From: Hoplostethus atlanticus
Taxonomy: Eukaryota > Chordata > Actinopteri > Trachichthyiformes > Trachichthyidae
Length of the DNA: 64,000 bases
Direction: 5' to 3'
Assembly: GCA_034670405.1 (NCBI GenBank)
Contig: JAXDDX010000055.1
Coordinates: 1,309,501-1,373,500 of the forward strand
Shown here: positions 46,412-56,659 of the stretch, piece after piece
Layout of the letters: each line of letters begins with the position of its first letter
How positions within the stretch are numbered: the first letter of the stretch is position 1
Position numbers and translations under genes: made by a program
The notes under the pieces: generated by a model
The model's database searches: none
Seen by the model: only the letters and a program-made list of their open reading frames with translations
Told to the model about the DNA's origin: nothing

Positions 46412-48110
46412 GGTGGATTAATACTTGAAAGGATGACTTTGTTCCATTAGCACTGAGACCAAGTGGGAGACTGCCTGCTTTCTTTGCCATTCCACCCTTC
46501 CACAGAGATCTCCAGACCAAACTGGATAACAAAGAGCCATGCCAGAAAATCCCGAAGTATAGACATGCAATTATAAGAGTTCTCCATGAAGCTGTTATGC
46601 AATATACAATGTAAGTCTGCCATTTTCCTTAGCTATGATTTGTGAACTGGTCAGGTCAAAACATTTCAAAGCTATATGTTCACCATCACACCATTGGTTT
46701 TATTTAGCTTGCAACTGATGGGTTTACAGTAACTGTTAATGGATTGGGGCACACAGTTCATGCTGCTCTGGCAACCCTCTCTGGAGATAACCTCTCAGCT
46801 CACATGATTGGTGGTTTTAGCATGTCTTTTAACTCTGGTAGAGTGTGCCGTTATTGCATGGCAACTTATAGCGATATGAAAGACCTGTTCCAAGAGGACA
46901 ATTTTGTTTTAAGAACTTCTGAGGTTCATCAGTACCATCTGGCCTGTATCCATCACAATCCTGATGATAAAGCAATCTATGGTGTGCATAGTCCATCACC
47001 ATTTAATGAACTGTCCTATTTTGATGTGACAAAGGCTTTACCTCCTGACATAATGCACGATTTATTAGAGGGCGTAATTCCGCTAGTTATGAAACTAGTT
47101 GTGAGCCAAGCTCACAGAGAGAAGCACATAACAATTCAAGAGATAAATGAAGAACTACAAAGAGTGTCTATTGGTCAAAATGACAAGACAAACAGACCAG
47201 TTCAGTTGTCTGAAAGAATTTTGCAAAGTTCTGGTATTGCAGGATCTGCCTCTCAGAAATGGTGTCTTTTCAGGCTGTTGCCTTTTATAATGGCACACCA
47301 TGTTCCGCCTTATTGTAAATATTGGAATGTGTTTCTGTTATGTCAAGAAATTGTTGACATTATCATGGCTCCGAAAGTGAAAAGAGAGAGCCTTATGATG
47401 TTAAGAGTTACTTGTATATGAGTTCCTGACACAAATGAAAGATGCATTTGGGAATGTTGTTACACCCAAGTGTCATTACCTGATACATTATTCCAGACTA
47501 ATGTCAATGTATGGGCCTTTGCGTAGCCTATGGTGCATGAGATTTGAGGGCAAGCACCAATATTATATATAATAAGATGTTGCCAGAAATAGTAGGAACT
47601 TTATTAATATAGCCACCACTCTTAGTAATAGGCACTAGATGAAACAATGCTGGGAGTTTTCACCACAGAACATTTTGGATGAATTTGAAAAGGTCTCTGG
47701 GAAAAGTGTAACTACTCCATTTTCATCTTTGCCATTAGAACTGCAGCAAGCTTTAACTGTAAATAACATTGGAAATGTAGATTTTAACGGCGAGGCCATT
47801 CAGCATGTCTCAGAAGTAAATATTGACAATGTCAGGTATGCTGTTAAAGATGTATTTATAGTGGATCTATTGCAATCTGAGAAAATTCCGCTATTTTGGC
47901 AAATCAAGTACATTTTCAACATAAACACTATGTGGCTTCTTTGTGGTAAAATGTTGATTCCTGTGTCATATCACTCTCACTTTCATGCATAGTGTCAAAG
48001 TTGATGCAGAATGGACTTTGTTGACTCCAGGGGAAGAACTAGACTTCCAGGCCCTTGACACTTATTCTGTGGATGATAGTTTGTATGTTACTGTCAAACA
48101 TTGTGTTTGA
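46412..48110 (+). pseudogene. CACTA-like transposase gene relic, multi-exon
   Basis: An exon at 46,412-46,610 (acceptor TTTTGTTTTAG, donor GTAAGT) reads FVPLALRPSG...DNKEPCQKIPKYRHAIIRVL after an in-frame TGA. The next exon starts at 46,708 after TTTTATTTAG and gives LATDGFTVTVNG, a CRYCMATYSD cysteine pair and the motif PPDIMHDLLEGVIPLVMKLV. That frame ends in TGA at 47,421. Coding sequence resumes shifted with CHYLIHYSRLMSMYGPLRSL and WCMRFEGKHQYY (47,424-47,573), then MKQCWEFSPQNILDEFEKV (47,639-47,992). A further shift leads to the C-terminus (VDAEWTLLTPGEELDF, to 48,110). ATDGF and DxMH resemble CACTA catalytic motifs. Several stops and frameshifts make it inactive. Confidence 0.7.
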
Positions 48111-48170
48111 AGATATATCAATAAATTCTGTCAGAAGTAATTTTTTATGACTGTCTTTAATGAAACTGTC

Positions 48171-48440
48171 ACTTACAGGTACACATTTGCCACTATTAAG
48201 GTACAAAGGGCTTGTCACTGGGGCAGTACCCTTAAAAGGCCAAATTTGTTCCATTTTAAAAGGTATATTTTTGTACCACACATTGAAGTACAAATTTGTC
48301 ACCAGAGGTACATAATTGCTCCCCTAAAGGTACAAACTATAAGGGTCCAAATAAGTACCCATGTCAGGGGTACAACGGGTGTACCTTTAGAGGGTACTGC
48401 CCCAGTGACAAGCCATTGTACCCCTAGAGGTACAAATCAA
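48171..48440. repeat. Fold-back subterminal region of the CACTA element
   Basis: A perfect 24-bp inverted repeat joins 48,209-48,232 (starting GGCTTGTCACTGGGGCAG) to 48,391-48,414. GGTACAAA, AGGTACA and TGTACC words repeat between and around the arms. The structure resembles stand-alone teleost MITEs with CACTGTCAGAAAAA ends. It is either the subterminal repeat zone of the parent element or a MITE nested in its 3' end. Confidence 0.7.
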
Positions 48441-48458
48441 GGTTTTTTTTTCTGACAG

Positions 48459-48611
48459 TGTACTGTACCAACTTTCCGCATACCTACCGCCCCAAAACCC
48501 CCTCCCATCGAACTGTGATGTTCCTGAAACCTTCCAATACCTCAACCTCGCCTTCAAGAAGAATGATGACACACTGTACATTGAAGCAATAAATACTGCC
48601 AGCCAATCCGG
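48459..48611 (+). CDS. Exon-like segment using the transposon end as splice acceptor
   Basis: The right transposon terminus TTTTTTTTTCTGACAG|TG is a textbook acceptor, and a consensus donor GTAAGA starts at 48,612. One frame between them is open and reads LYQLSAYLPPQNPLPSNC, then DVPETFQYLNLAFKKNDD and TLYIEAINTASQS. No known family is recognised. It could be an exonised segment or the remainder of a host exon split by the insertion, or chance. Confidence 0.22.
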
Positions 48612-48967
48612 TAAGATGCCCTGCCCACGCCTTCCTGTTCATCATCTTTAGACACATAATACAAAATGATGTAATACAAAAGGATAAAGAAACAAATAAA
48701 AGCCACAAAACGCACAATTCGATTTATTCGTTGCCGTATATCGACTTATTTCACAATGACATTTACAGAATTGTGTACTTGGCAGCTGGAGTGCAGACGC
48801 GAGGAAACACTCAGCGGAGGAAAACATGCGTCGACATGTAATCATGACACAAACAACGCTGCAACGCTAATGCGACAGCAGCCTGTATTTCTTCCCCTAA
48901 CAGGCTGGATTTGTAGGTCGCTTTTTCTGACCTAGAGCATTGCTCAAAGCCCACAAAAAGGGGGGAG

Positions 48968-48969
<2 letters not shown>

Positions 48970-49004
<35 letters not shown>

Positions 49005-49024
49005 CGTGTGAGAGAGAGAGAGAG
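48970..49024. repeat. (TG)n followed by (GA)n
   Basis: TG run to 49,000, CGTGCGTG, then AG run 49,010-49,024. Confidence 0.95.
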
Positions 49025-50894
49025 TGACGTGGGATCCTGAGCTCTCTGGGACTTACCCAATCCCAACTGTAATGTAAAACCTATGGGACAATAAGGAGGC
49101 TATACAGTGCTGAGCCTAAGCCAGAGAGTCCACCCAACATGTTGTCAAACCATGAGGAATTTATTACTAATGTTGGTCAGCTGTGGTGAGGGAGAAGGAG
49201 GAGGGGGGGGTGCTTTTCTTTCCAGCGAAGAAAAAGAGAAATCATTAATTATCTACAATGCCATCTTTGATCATTCTCCGAATTTCAGCTGAATTTATCC
49301 CCGAGGCGTGCGTTTCCACCGCGGCCCGAGTCCACGCGTCCATTTATAAGGCTTGCAGCGTCGCGGTGAGGTCGTCCGCTGACCTCACCATTGACAGCCA
49401 ATGGTGTGAAGGATTGGAGGTAGAGAGGGTAGAACAAAGCGAGGCATGGCAGGAGCACGTGCACTGTCATCCAGACCTTGGCTTTCATGTCAGCCTGCGG
49501 CCTCTCTCGCTCCATGGGAAAAAAGGGTCTGACGTCGTGGGCTGGTGAAGAGCAAGGAACGAATGGAAAGAATACCAAAATATCCGGCTCAAGTAGAAGT
49601 AGAGTTAGTATCTTTATGTACAGTAAAATAGGTTCTCTTATTTGAAGAAAAAGTACATAAAAGTAAAGCATGAATCAACACAAAAGTTTATGGATTTGTT
49701 AGCTTATGTGCTATAGCTAGCATGAATCTTTCCTCCAGTTATCAACTGAACATTATTTACTCTGTATGAATGTACTTTTGATATTGCACATGTTTAGTGC
49801 TCTAAAAGTAACATTCTGAAATTCATGTCAGCTTTCAAAGTGATAAAAAAACAAACATTAGCTATCCAACTGGCTAGCCACTAGCTAGACAACAGCCAGG
49901 ATAACACAAACAAATCATACTGTATCTGATAGCATTTATGCTAACGTAAAGTTGAGAAAATGTGTTGCGAAATCAACGCAATTTAAAATGTAAATATTAC
50001 AATGTAATATTTCAGTCATAACATACTTAAGTAAAATTTAAATTAATGCTAAAAAAGTGCACAATAAGCTACTAATTACAGTAAAGACATAGTACTGTAA
50101 ATGTAATTGATTACTTCTACCCTTGCTAAAGGGATGAGGTCTGTTCTAATCATCAAAAGGAAGGAAACTGAAGAAAGGAAACTTTAGTTTAAGTGAAATA
50201 CTTTAATTCATATGCTATCCCAATCATCCAATCAGTACTGTCTGTTGAGGTTGATGAACTTTTGAGTTTTATACCCAAATGAGCTTTACTCATTGTAGTG
50301 TATTGCAGTGTTAACTAGAAAATGTGCCATTAAGCCCTGGAACCCATGGGTGCTACAGCCATCTCTACCATCTCTCACAATTCATTGTCAACGGAGCAGC
50401 TCGAGATTTTGCACCTGCTGATATCGCAGATTCAGATCTTAGGTTTCTGCAGGCTTCTGACTCTGAGGAAGGGAATAACTTTCTACTAAACTAAACCTGG
50501 CTCAGGCCTTTATGGTTGTAGCCTGAACCTGACCAGACATGTTTAACTACATCTAAGGCTAATTCGTGCTCATGTTTGAGCGATTGCGTTTATTACTCCA
50601 GTGTGAATTTCCAGGTTATGGGAGGGCAGTTAAATTTAGTGGGAAAAGGGAGGGGGAGTGAAACCAGCTGGGCTAAGGCATGATTCAATTGCTCCTCTGT
50701 GCAAGCCTCAGAGATCCCTCAGACACCAGGCTTCTTAAAGGGGAGCTTCAATATCTCATATACCCCGAGTAATAGAGTTTGAAAGGATTTTGAGAGTAAA
50801 GGTGAAAATCCTGAACCTTTAAGGTCACATTGACATGAGCTTACATCACATGGCAGTAGGTTCATCTGACAATTTGATCCACCAGCAAACCTTT

Positions 50895-51075
50895 ATGTGA
50901 TACTTTATTGATCCCCATAGGGAATTTCTCTCCCCCCCCCCCCTCCAGGGAGGTCAGGGGTCAAGGTCAGCTGCAGAACAGCACCCCTGGAGCTGGTAGG
51001 GATTCAAGCACTTGCTCGAGGATACATCCAGGGGACGTGAACCAGGGTCTCTCTCACCACCGGGCCACCCTGCCG
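50895..51075 (-). mobile_element. Retroelement-like fragment (TTTATTGATCCCCATAGGG type)
   Basis: GATACTTTATTGATCCCCAT followed by AGGGAATTTC is a widespread teleost repeat end, whose reverse complement carries AATAAAGTATC like a retroelement 3' terminus. The following CCACCGGGCCACCCTGCCGC gives a gene-free repeat body. Retroelement class is not certain. Confidence 0.5.
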
Positions 51076-52090
51076 CCCGAACACAGCCATATTGTTTGCC
51101 CCATCCTTTCCTGGATGGGAAATATGCTTATCTCAGCTGCTTCCCTCTGAAGTGATTTAGCGTGCGTGCCCATTATCAGGCGAGGAGGCGAGCCGGCAGG
51201 CAGGTAAGGCGCTGGCCGCAGTCCAGAAAAGTGTGAGTCACAGATCACAGACAGGCAGATGGTGTGATAGCTCAGCTCCTTGTTAACTTTGGCAGGGAAC
51301 CGCAGAGCAGACACGTCCCTCCGCCTCCCGCCTCGGCACCCAGCACCACCTCCATCGTGAAAAAATAGCACCATAAATTACAGCGAGCGTAAATAAAAGG
51401 CGAATGGGAAAAGAAATGTAAAGCGGAGGGGGAAAATAAAAGCTATTTTTCTGACAAGTGGAGAGGAGGAGGGGAGGAGGAGGAGGGGGAGAGAAGGAAA
51501 GGTGATATTTTTGAACGTGCCTGGCTTGCGTGTTTACATCTGTACGCTGCAATATAACCTCAGTGCGATTGAAAAAAGGGGGAAATGACGAATGAGTCTG
51601 GAGCGCGGTGCCAAGTTCATTGAGCATTTGCGTAACTCTCGACGCTGAGATTCACGAAACGCCCGGCCAAGGGAGACAGAGCAAACACCGGCGGCGGTGG
51701 CATTCCTCCACTCTTACCTGTGTTTCTCTCTCCCACGACAAGACAAACACAAAAAGTCCTCGCACCATTCCAGACCAGACAACAGAAAATAGCCGTTACC
51801 GCACGTGATCAATCAACCCAGGTACAGTGCATTATCGCGGTCTCTTTTCATGCATTCTGAATGACAGCCACGGCTTTGACCTGACAAACCCCCGGTTAGC
51901 TTGAGCAACTTCCCCCCGATCCATCACAGCTGTCAGTGGCGTGGCATGGCTCCGTCCTGATTAATTACACCCTTAGTGGCAGGGGCTGTCAATAATCCAG
52001 GCGGGTGATATATATACCATTAAATTGTTGCGAGTGAACATGAATGACTGCGCTGTCATGCGTCAGCTGAGAAATATTCAAATGAACAGC

Positions 52091-52092
<2 letters not shown>

Positions 52093-52146
<54 letters not shown>
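52093..52146. repeat. (GA)n microsatellite, 54 bp
   Basis: Pure GA run. Confidence 0.95.
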
Positions 52147-52147
<1 letters not shown>

Positions 52148-52290
52148 CAAACAAGGAAACCATTTGGCTGCCCTCAGGCAAAACTATCCAGTCTTCACTG
52201 TCCAGGAAAGCAGAAAGAAGTGCTACCTGTGTAAGAGGATCGTAGCTGCTGCGTTGGAGTGACGAGTGAATGCAATTTCCCCCCCCCCTA

Positions 52291-52291
<1 letters not shown>

Positions 52292-52322
<31 letters not shown>
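52292..52322. repeat. (CA)n microsatellite
   Basis: Pure CA run preceded by a C9-type run. Confidence 0.95.
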
Positions 52323-52324
<2 letters not shown>

Positions 52325-52599
52325 GAGTGAGATTCTATGATAATGATGTCAGTGTTTTTCTGTACACATAATATGTTTGGATAAACTTGCAGGGGGGGCC
52401 CTCGCGGGAGCTCCGACAGCAGTCGCGGTAATGTGTTTAAATTGGCGAAACACACACAATCTTGCCATGAGTTTCCTTGAGAAACATTTCAAAGGCCCGT
52501 GGCTATATGTTCCTCCACACTACATTTCCTCCCTAGATTGCCGTGCAGATCGTATTAGATGATTCCAATTTGGACACATTAACACAGTGAACTTCCATC

Positions 52600-52602
<3 letters not shown>

Positions 52603-52642
<40 letters not shown>
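52603..52642. repeat. (TG)n microsatellite
   Basis: Pure TG run, followed to about 52,800 by degenerate TG-rich sequence. Confidence 0.95.
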
Positions 52643-52644
<2 letters not shown>

Positions 52645-52896
52645 CTTGTAGACAACCCATATTTGAGTGTGTGTGAATGTGTGTCTATGCATGCGGTGTG
52701 TATCCACCTACAATGTGTTTTTGTGTGTGTGTCTGTGTGTGTGTATGTTTTCAGCCATGGCACATGTTTGAGTGTGTGCGAGTGTGTATTTGTTTTTGTT
52801 GCTGTTCGCCATGCACGATGCATACTTGAGCATGTATACAAAAATATTCAAGTGGGTTTATGTATCCGTGCACATTGCGTTTTGGAGTGCGTATTG

Positions 52897-52906
<10 letters not shown>

Positions 52907-52954
<48 letters not shown>
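52907..52954. repeat. (TG)n microsatellite after (TA)n
   Basis: TATATATATG then a pure TG run of about 48 bp. Confidence 0.95.
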
Positions 52955-52956
<2 letters not shown>

Positions 52957-53189
52957 ACAAAGGGTTGGGAGCAGCCAGGGAAATGTCAGTCTGCCGTGTT
53001 TTGATTTTCCTCCTGCTGTTCGGGGGCCTGTTCCAGTGCGTCTCTGTCTGACTACTGCACTGTAATATGATCAGCGAATCAGTAAAGCTACTCGGAAGAG
53101 CTCTTTGTGTGAATCCAAAACACACCATTCCCATGATTCAACTAGTACAAACAAGGGGTCACCTACTCAGTACGCGTGTGGGTGTTTGT

Positions 53190-53258
53190 GTGTGTGTGTG
53201 TGCAGGCTATGTATTTAAATGTGCACGTGCAAGCTTGCGTGTGTGTGTGTGTGTGTGA
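53190..53258. repeat. Two short (TG)n tracts
   Basis: TG runs at about 53,190-53,203 and 53,239-53,258. Confidence 0.9.
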
Positions 53259-53259
53259 T

Positions 53260-55843
53260 CAGAAAGCACTTTTGTATTTACAGCAGGTCACGCTCGGCCT
53301 CATCCTCTGTCAACAAGGCAGTTATCCCCATCAGTCGCATCAACAGATTGCAGCAGCCTACAAGTACAGCACAATGGTGGACTGCACCAGGATGCAGCTG
53401 CACACATGCTCTGTGTTTTGACTTTCCCCTGCACCCCCCCCCCCCACCCCAGCCTTCCCCCCCAATGCCGGCATTCCTACAATAACCATATTCCCGTGCA
53501 AACACACTTTCCCCCTCTTAATGTTTCCTGGTGCACAAATCAACTCCACTGTAAGTGTTTCAATGAGACAGCTGGTTAGGGCACGGGATACGCAAGCACT
53601 ACCCTACCCAAGGACAATGCGCCTCGGTCGGGGGCCGCACAAGCACACTGGCCTCCAGGGGCTAAATAGGGGACCACCGGGATGCAGCGGCGGAGAGTTT
53701 CCAGCCTTAAAACATGTCTGGGAGCAAAGCGAGACACTTCGGTCTGTGTGCTCAGGTTGACTGAGGGCCAGCAGGGTCATCTCCAACGCTAACGCCGCAA
53801 AGCTCCTGATCCTTATCTGCGCAATAGTTATGCAGACCTACGCTCTAAGAAGCTTTACTGTGCTCCGCTCCACAAGTAAAAGCTTTTTAAAGATTGGAGT
53901 TCTTTGTGAATGGGGGGGGGGCTCTGAGGCTCAAAGAAGGAGAGACGCTGGCTGGTGTTTCATTACATTGTGTTTCTGCAACGGCCTAGCACTCGAAAAC
54001 AGCTTTCCAGCTGAGCAAGCCTGGCATTAACAAGCCGTTCGTCTTTGATGAGCTCCATATGCAAAAAAGAAAAAAGAAAAAAGAAAAAGAAAGAAAGAGC
54101 CTCCGATCGGAGAAATAAAATCATATGTATAATCTGTCACGCCTCGCGTCCCGCGGAGCAGAGCGAAATGTGGTGCGCTCGAAGGAAAACAAATAGCACG
54201 TCCCCGGTACGAGGCTCGTGTTTGTTTCTGCTGCTTTCATTGGAATCACATGAGCGAATGGGAGCCTTGAGAAGCTAAGCGCCAACGTGCCATTAAAAAA
54301 AAAAAAAAAAATCATTGTTTTTACATGATTTATTTCTTTTACGGCGGTTTGCAGGAACACTCGGGTCTTATCTTCAGGAAGTCATCCAGCCTCCGCTGCA
54401 GGGACGTGTCAGGAGCACAGATTCGAGCCGCACGATTCCCTGCAGCTATGTTCTCAACCTTGGGTGGTCACTTTACATTTTCTTGCATGCGCCCGTCACT
54501 GCGAGAAACATTGCAACACCGAGACTATGAGAGTTTTTTTGTTTTTTTTGACGGGGCTGCTGTGCCTTTCTTTGTCTCGACTATAAGAAAGCCCTCCCCG
54601 CCCCCACCTTGGATGGACGACAAAACGCCTTCGTGTCATACTGTATCCGCTAGACAAAAGGGCCTCACATTGCCCAACCCCACCCTGGTTTCTTACAGTT
54701 GACAGTTGAGTTCTGGGTCAGTGACGCCTCGACGAGGAGCCACATCCGTCTTGCCTTTTGACACGCGTCACAAAAATTGAAAAACGAGACAAACGAGATT
54801 TCCACATAAAGGGTTGGAGGGCTCATCTTCAATTTCTGGCGGCCGATCGCTGCAGAGTACACACACACGCACACACGAAAAGAAAAATACTTTACTATTT
54901 CCCGCTAATTGAATTTGCTGTAATTTCCACAGTTCTCACCAGTACCTACTCATACTGTAACTACACAGTACACAGTGTGCAGTGTTTATGTGCCGAGCCG
55001 GCGTAGCACGGCAGCAGTGTTCAAAGCACAGCACTGTTCAAAGAGCATCAGCACCCCACGGCGCAGTTTATGCTGCAGCGGTGTATATGTGCCAGTGAAA
55101 GGCGACCCAGGGATAGAGTCATCAGGATTGCGGGATGACCCCGAGTTCATGGCAGCCCTCCCCCCCCTGCTGCTCGCCCCTTTCATCAACTGGCCCAGTT
55201 GTTGGTTTAACTCAGGCCCCCTCGCAGCAGGCCTTGGCACAGGGGGGAGAGCCCGTGGCCAAAGAGGGATTTGGTCCGAGGAGGAGGAGGGAAGTCTGCT
55301 CACGCTCGGCAGCAGCTTTTCCAGCATCAAGCGCCACCTACTCCCAATGGTGCGTTACCCCCCCCCCCCCCGCCAAAATCCTCCCCTGCGGCCGTTAAAA
55401 AACCGGCAGGACCAGGACCCGGGGCGAGTTTTTTTTTTCTCAGTGTAAATACATCCTAAAGTTAGCGGAGGCTAAACGACACCGCAGCACCGTCTCGTAC
55501 CTAAACCTTTCAAAAAAACACATTAGCGTGTATCCAGTGAAGCTAGCGGCATCAATCACCTTCCCCCCCACCCCCCCCGCGCCGTCTTAGATGTTATTAC
55601 AGCGTTTATCTTTTAGTGGTGCGGTGGCACATCACAGGCGAGAAGATAATGACATGCTTTATTGAAATGGAGATGAATGCACCCTCGCCTCTCCGTGGGT
55701 GGTCCGCTAAGGAGTAGCGTTGCATTGAGAAGAGCCCCACAGGCAATTAGCAGGCAAGCCAGACATGAACATCTCTGGTGCACACGTTACACACAGCTGG
55801 GCTCAAGACATCGCTGTGTTTGTTTGTTTGGTGTGTGCATATG

Positions 55844-55884
<41 letters not shown>

Positions 55885-56380
55885 AGAGAGAGAGAGAGAG
55901 GATGAGCACTTGTCCCGCCCAAGCGGGAAGCGATGGCAGAGAGGCGTGTGGTGGGTTCAACACCCACTTGCTTCCCAAATCACAAATCATATTCTGCTTA
56001 CAGCGGCGTGTCTGAACCAGCAGGATTAGGGAGCCCTGCGGTTTGGCTCGAATTAGAAGAAAAAAAACACAAAACAGAGGTGGAAAGTAACTAATTATGG
56101 CTGCCCACGTGCACTCGCGTATGCACGTGCACGCACGCTGAAACACACACATGCTATACTTTATAGGGAGTTCTTATGAAGGTTGGTACTTTTCCCTCTT
56201 CTTGAGGATTAAAAGAAAAAATCAAATCTTCTTTTACTTACATTTTATTTTGACACATAAGATGAGTGGTTTTAGGCCTTAACAGAATCTGCAGACACAT
56301 CTTTCATTTTTTTGTGCTGATTTCACATGAAAATCTGAATGCTTGATGCTGCAAAATGTGATTTCTGCCATCCTTTTTTG
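53260..56380. other. Non-coding stretch
   Basis: No gene supported. It holds a C-run near 53,436-53,446, A/G-rich sequence at 54,060-54,100, an A-run at 54,294-54,311, C-runs at 55,360-55,371 and 55,563-55,579, and the GA repeat at 55,846-55,900. Confidence 0.45.
55846..55900. repeat. (GA)n microsatellite
   Basis: GA run with one AAAG interruption. Confidence 0.95.
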
Positions 56381-56393
56381 TGTCTAAAGTACC

Positions 56394-56658
56394 ATTTAGG
56401 AAAATAAAAGCGTGGTTTTATGGACAGGCAAAGCAAAGGCGTCTGCTGATGGTGGATGGACAGACAGTCAAGGAGATTGTAACTTTAGACTCTACTAAGC
56501 TGTACCTGCCAAATGAGAATACCAACAAACTCAAGGTACAGCTGTGTATGCCTCAAAGGAAACTCCCTGTAACATTAAAGGAAAACCAGATTCTGCGGAT
56601 ACTGCAGCGGCGAAATATCAGGCTGTGCAAAAAAATAACCCACCACCGCTGCTTTTAA
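56394..56658 (+). CDS. Exon-like ORF, terminal-exon type, gene not recognised
   Basis: A pyrimidine-rich acceptor (CATCCTTTTTTGTGTCTAAAG) opens a frame of 87 codons that ends in a stop at 56,658. It begins VPFRKIKAWFYGQAKQRRLL, continues MVDGQTVKEIVTLDSTKLYL and has an alternating polar/hydrophobic, beta-strand-like make-up to a basic C-terminus. There are no microsatellites or low-complexity runs in it. I recognise no family. It lies about 8 kb downstream of the exon-like pieces around the CACTA element, but a link is speculation. Confidence 0.25.
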
Positions 56659-56659
56659 A

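Larger units (their letters stand above)
44689..48460 (+). mobile_element. CACTA/EnSpm-like DNA transposon, 3.77 kb, with decayed transposase gene
   Basis: The ends are inverted, CACTGCCAGAAAAA at 44,689 and TTTTTTCTGACAGTG ending at 48,460, and TA flanks both sides (44,687-44,688 and 48,461-48,462) as a 2-bp target duplication. CACTG ends and a 2-3 bp duplication are hallmarks of CACTA/EnSpm elements. The interior contains a plus-strand multi-exon transposase relic (46,412-48,110) and a promoter-like region at 45.30-45.93 kb. The right subterminal region is packed with GGTACAAA-like words and a 24-bp inverted repeat, probably transposase-binding sites. The superfamily call rests on ends and on the DxMH motif, not on a database match. 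Confidence 0.7.
48620..52090. other. Non-coding stretch
   Basis: No gene supported. It includes TG/GA repeats at 48,970-49,024, a G-run near 49,202, an interspersed-repeat piece at 50,895-51,075, purine-rich DNA at 51,420-51,510, and an AT-rich section at 49,560-50,300 without recognised elements. Confidence 0.45.
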
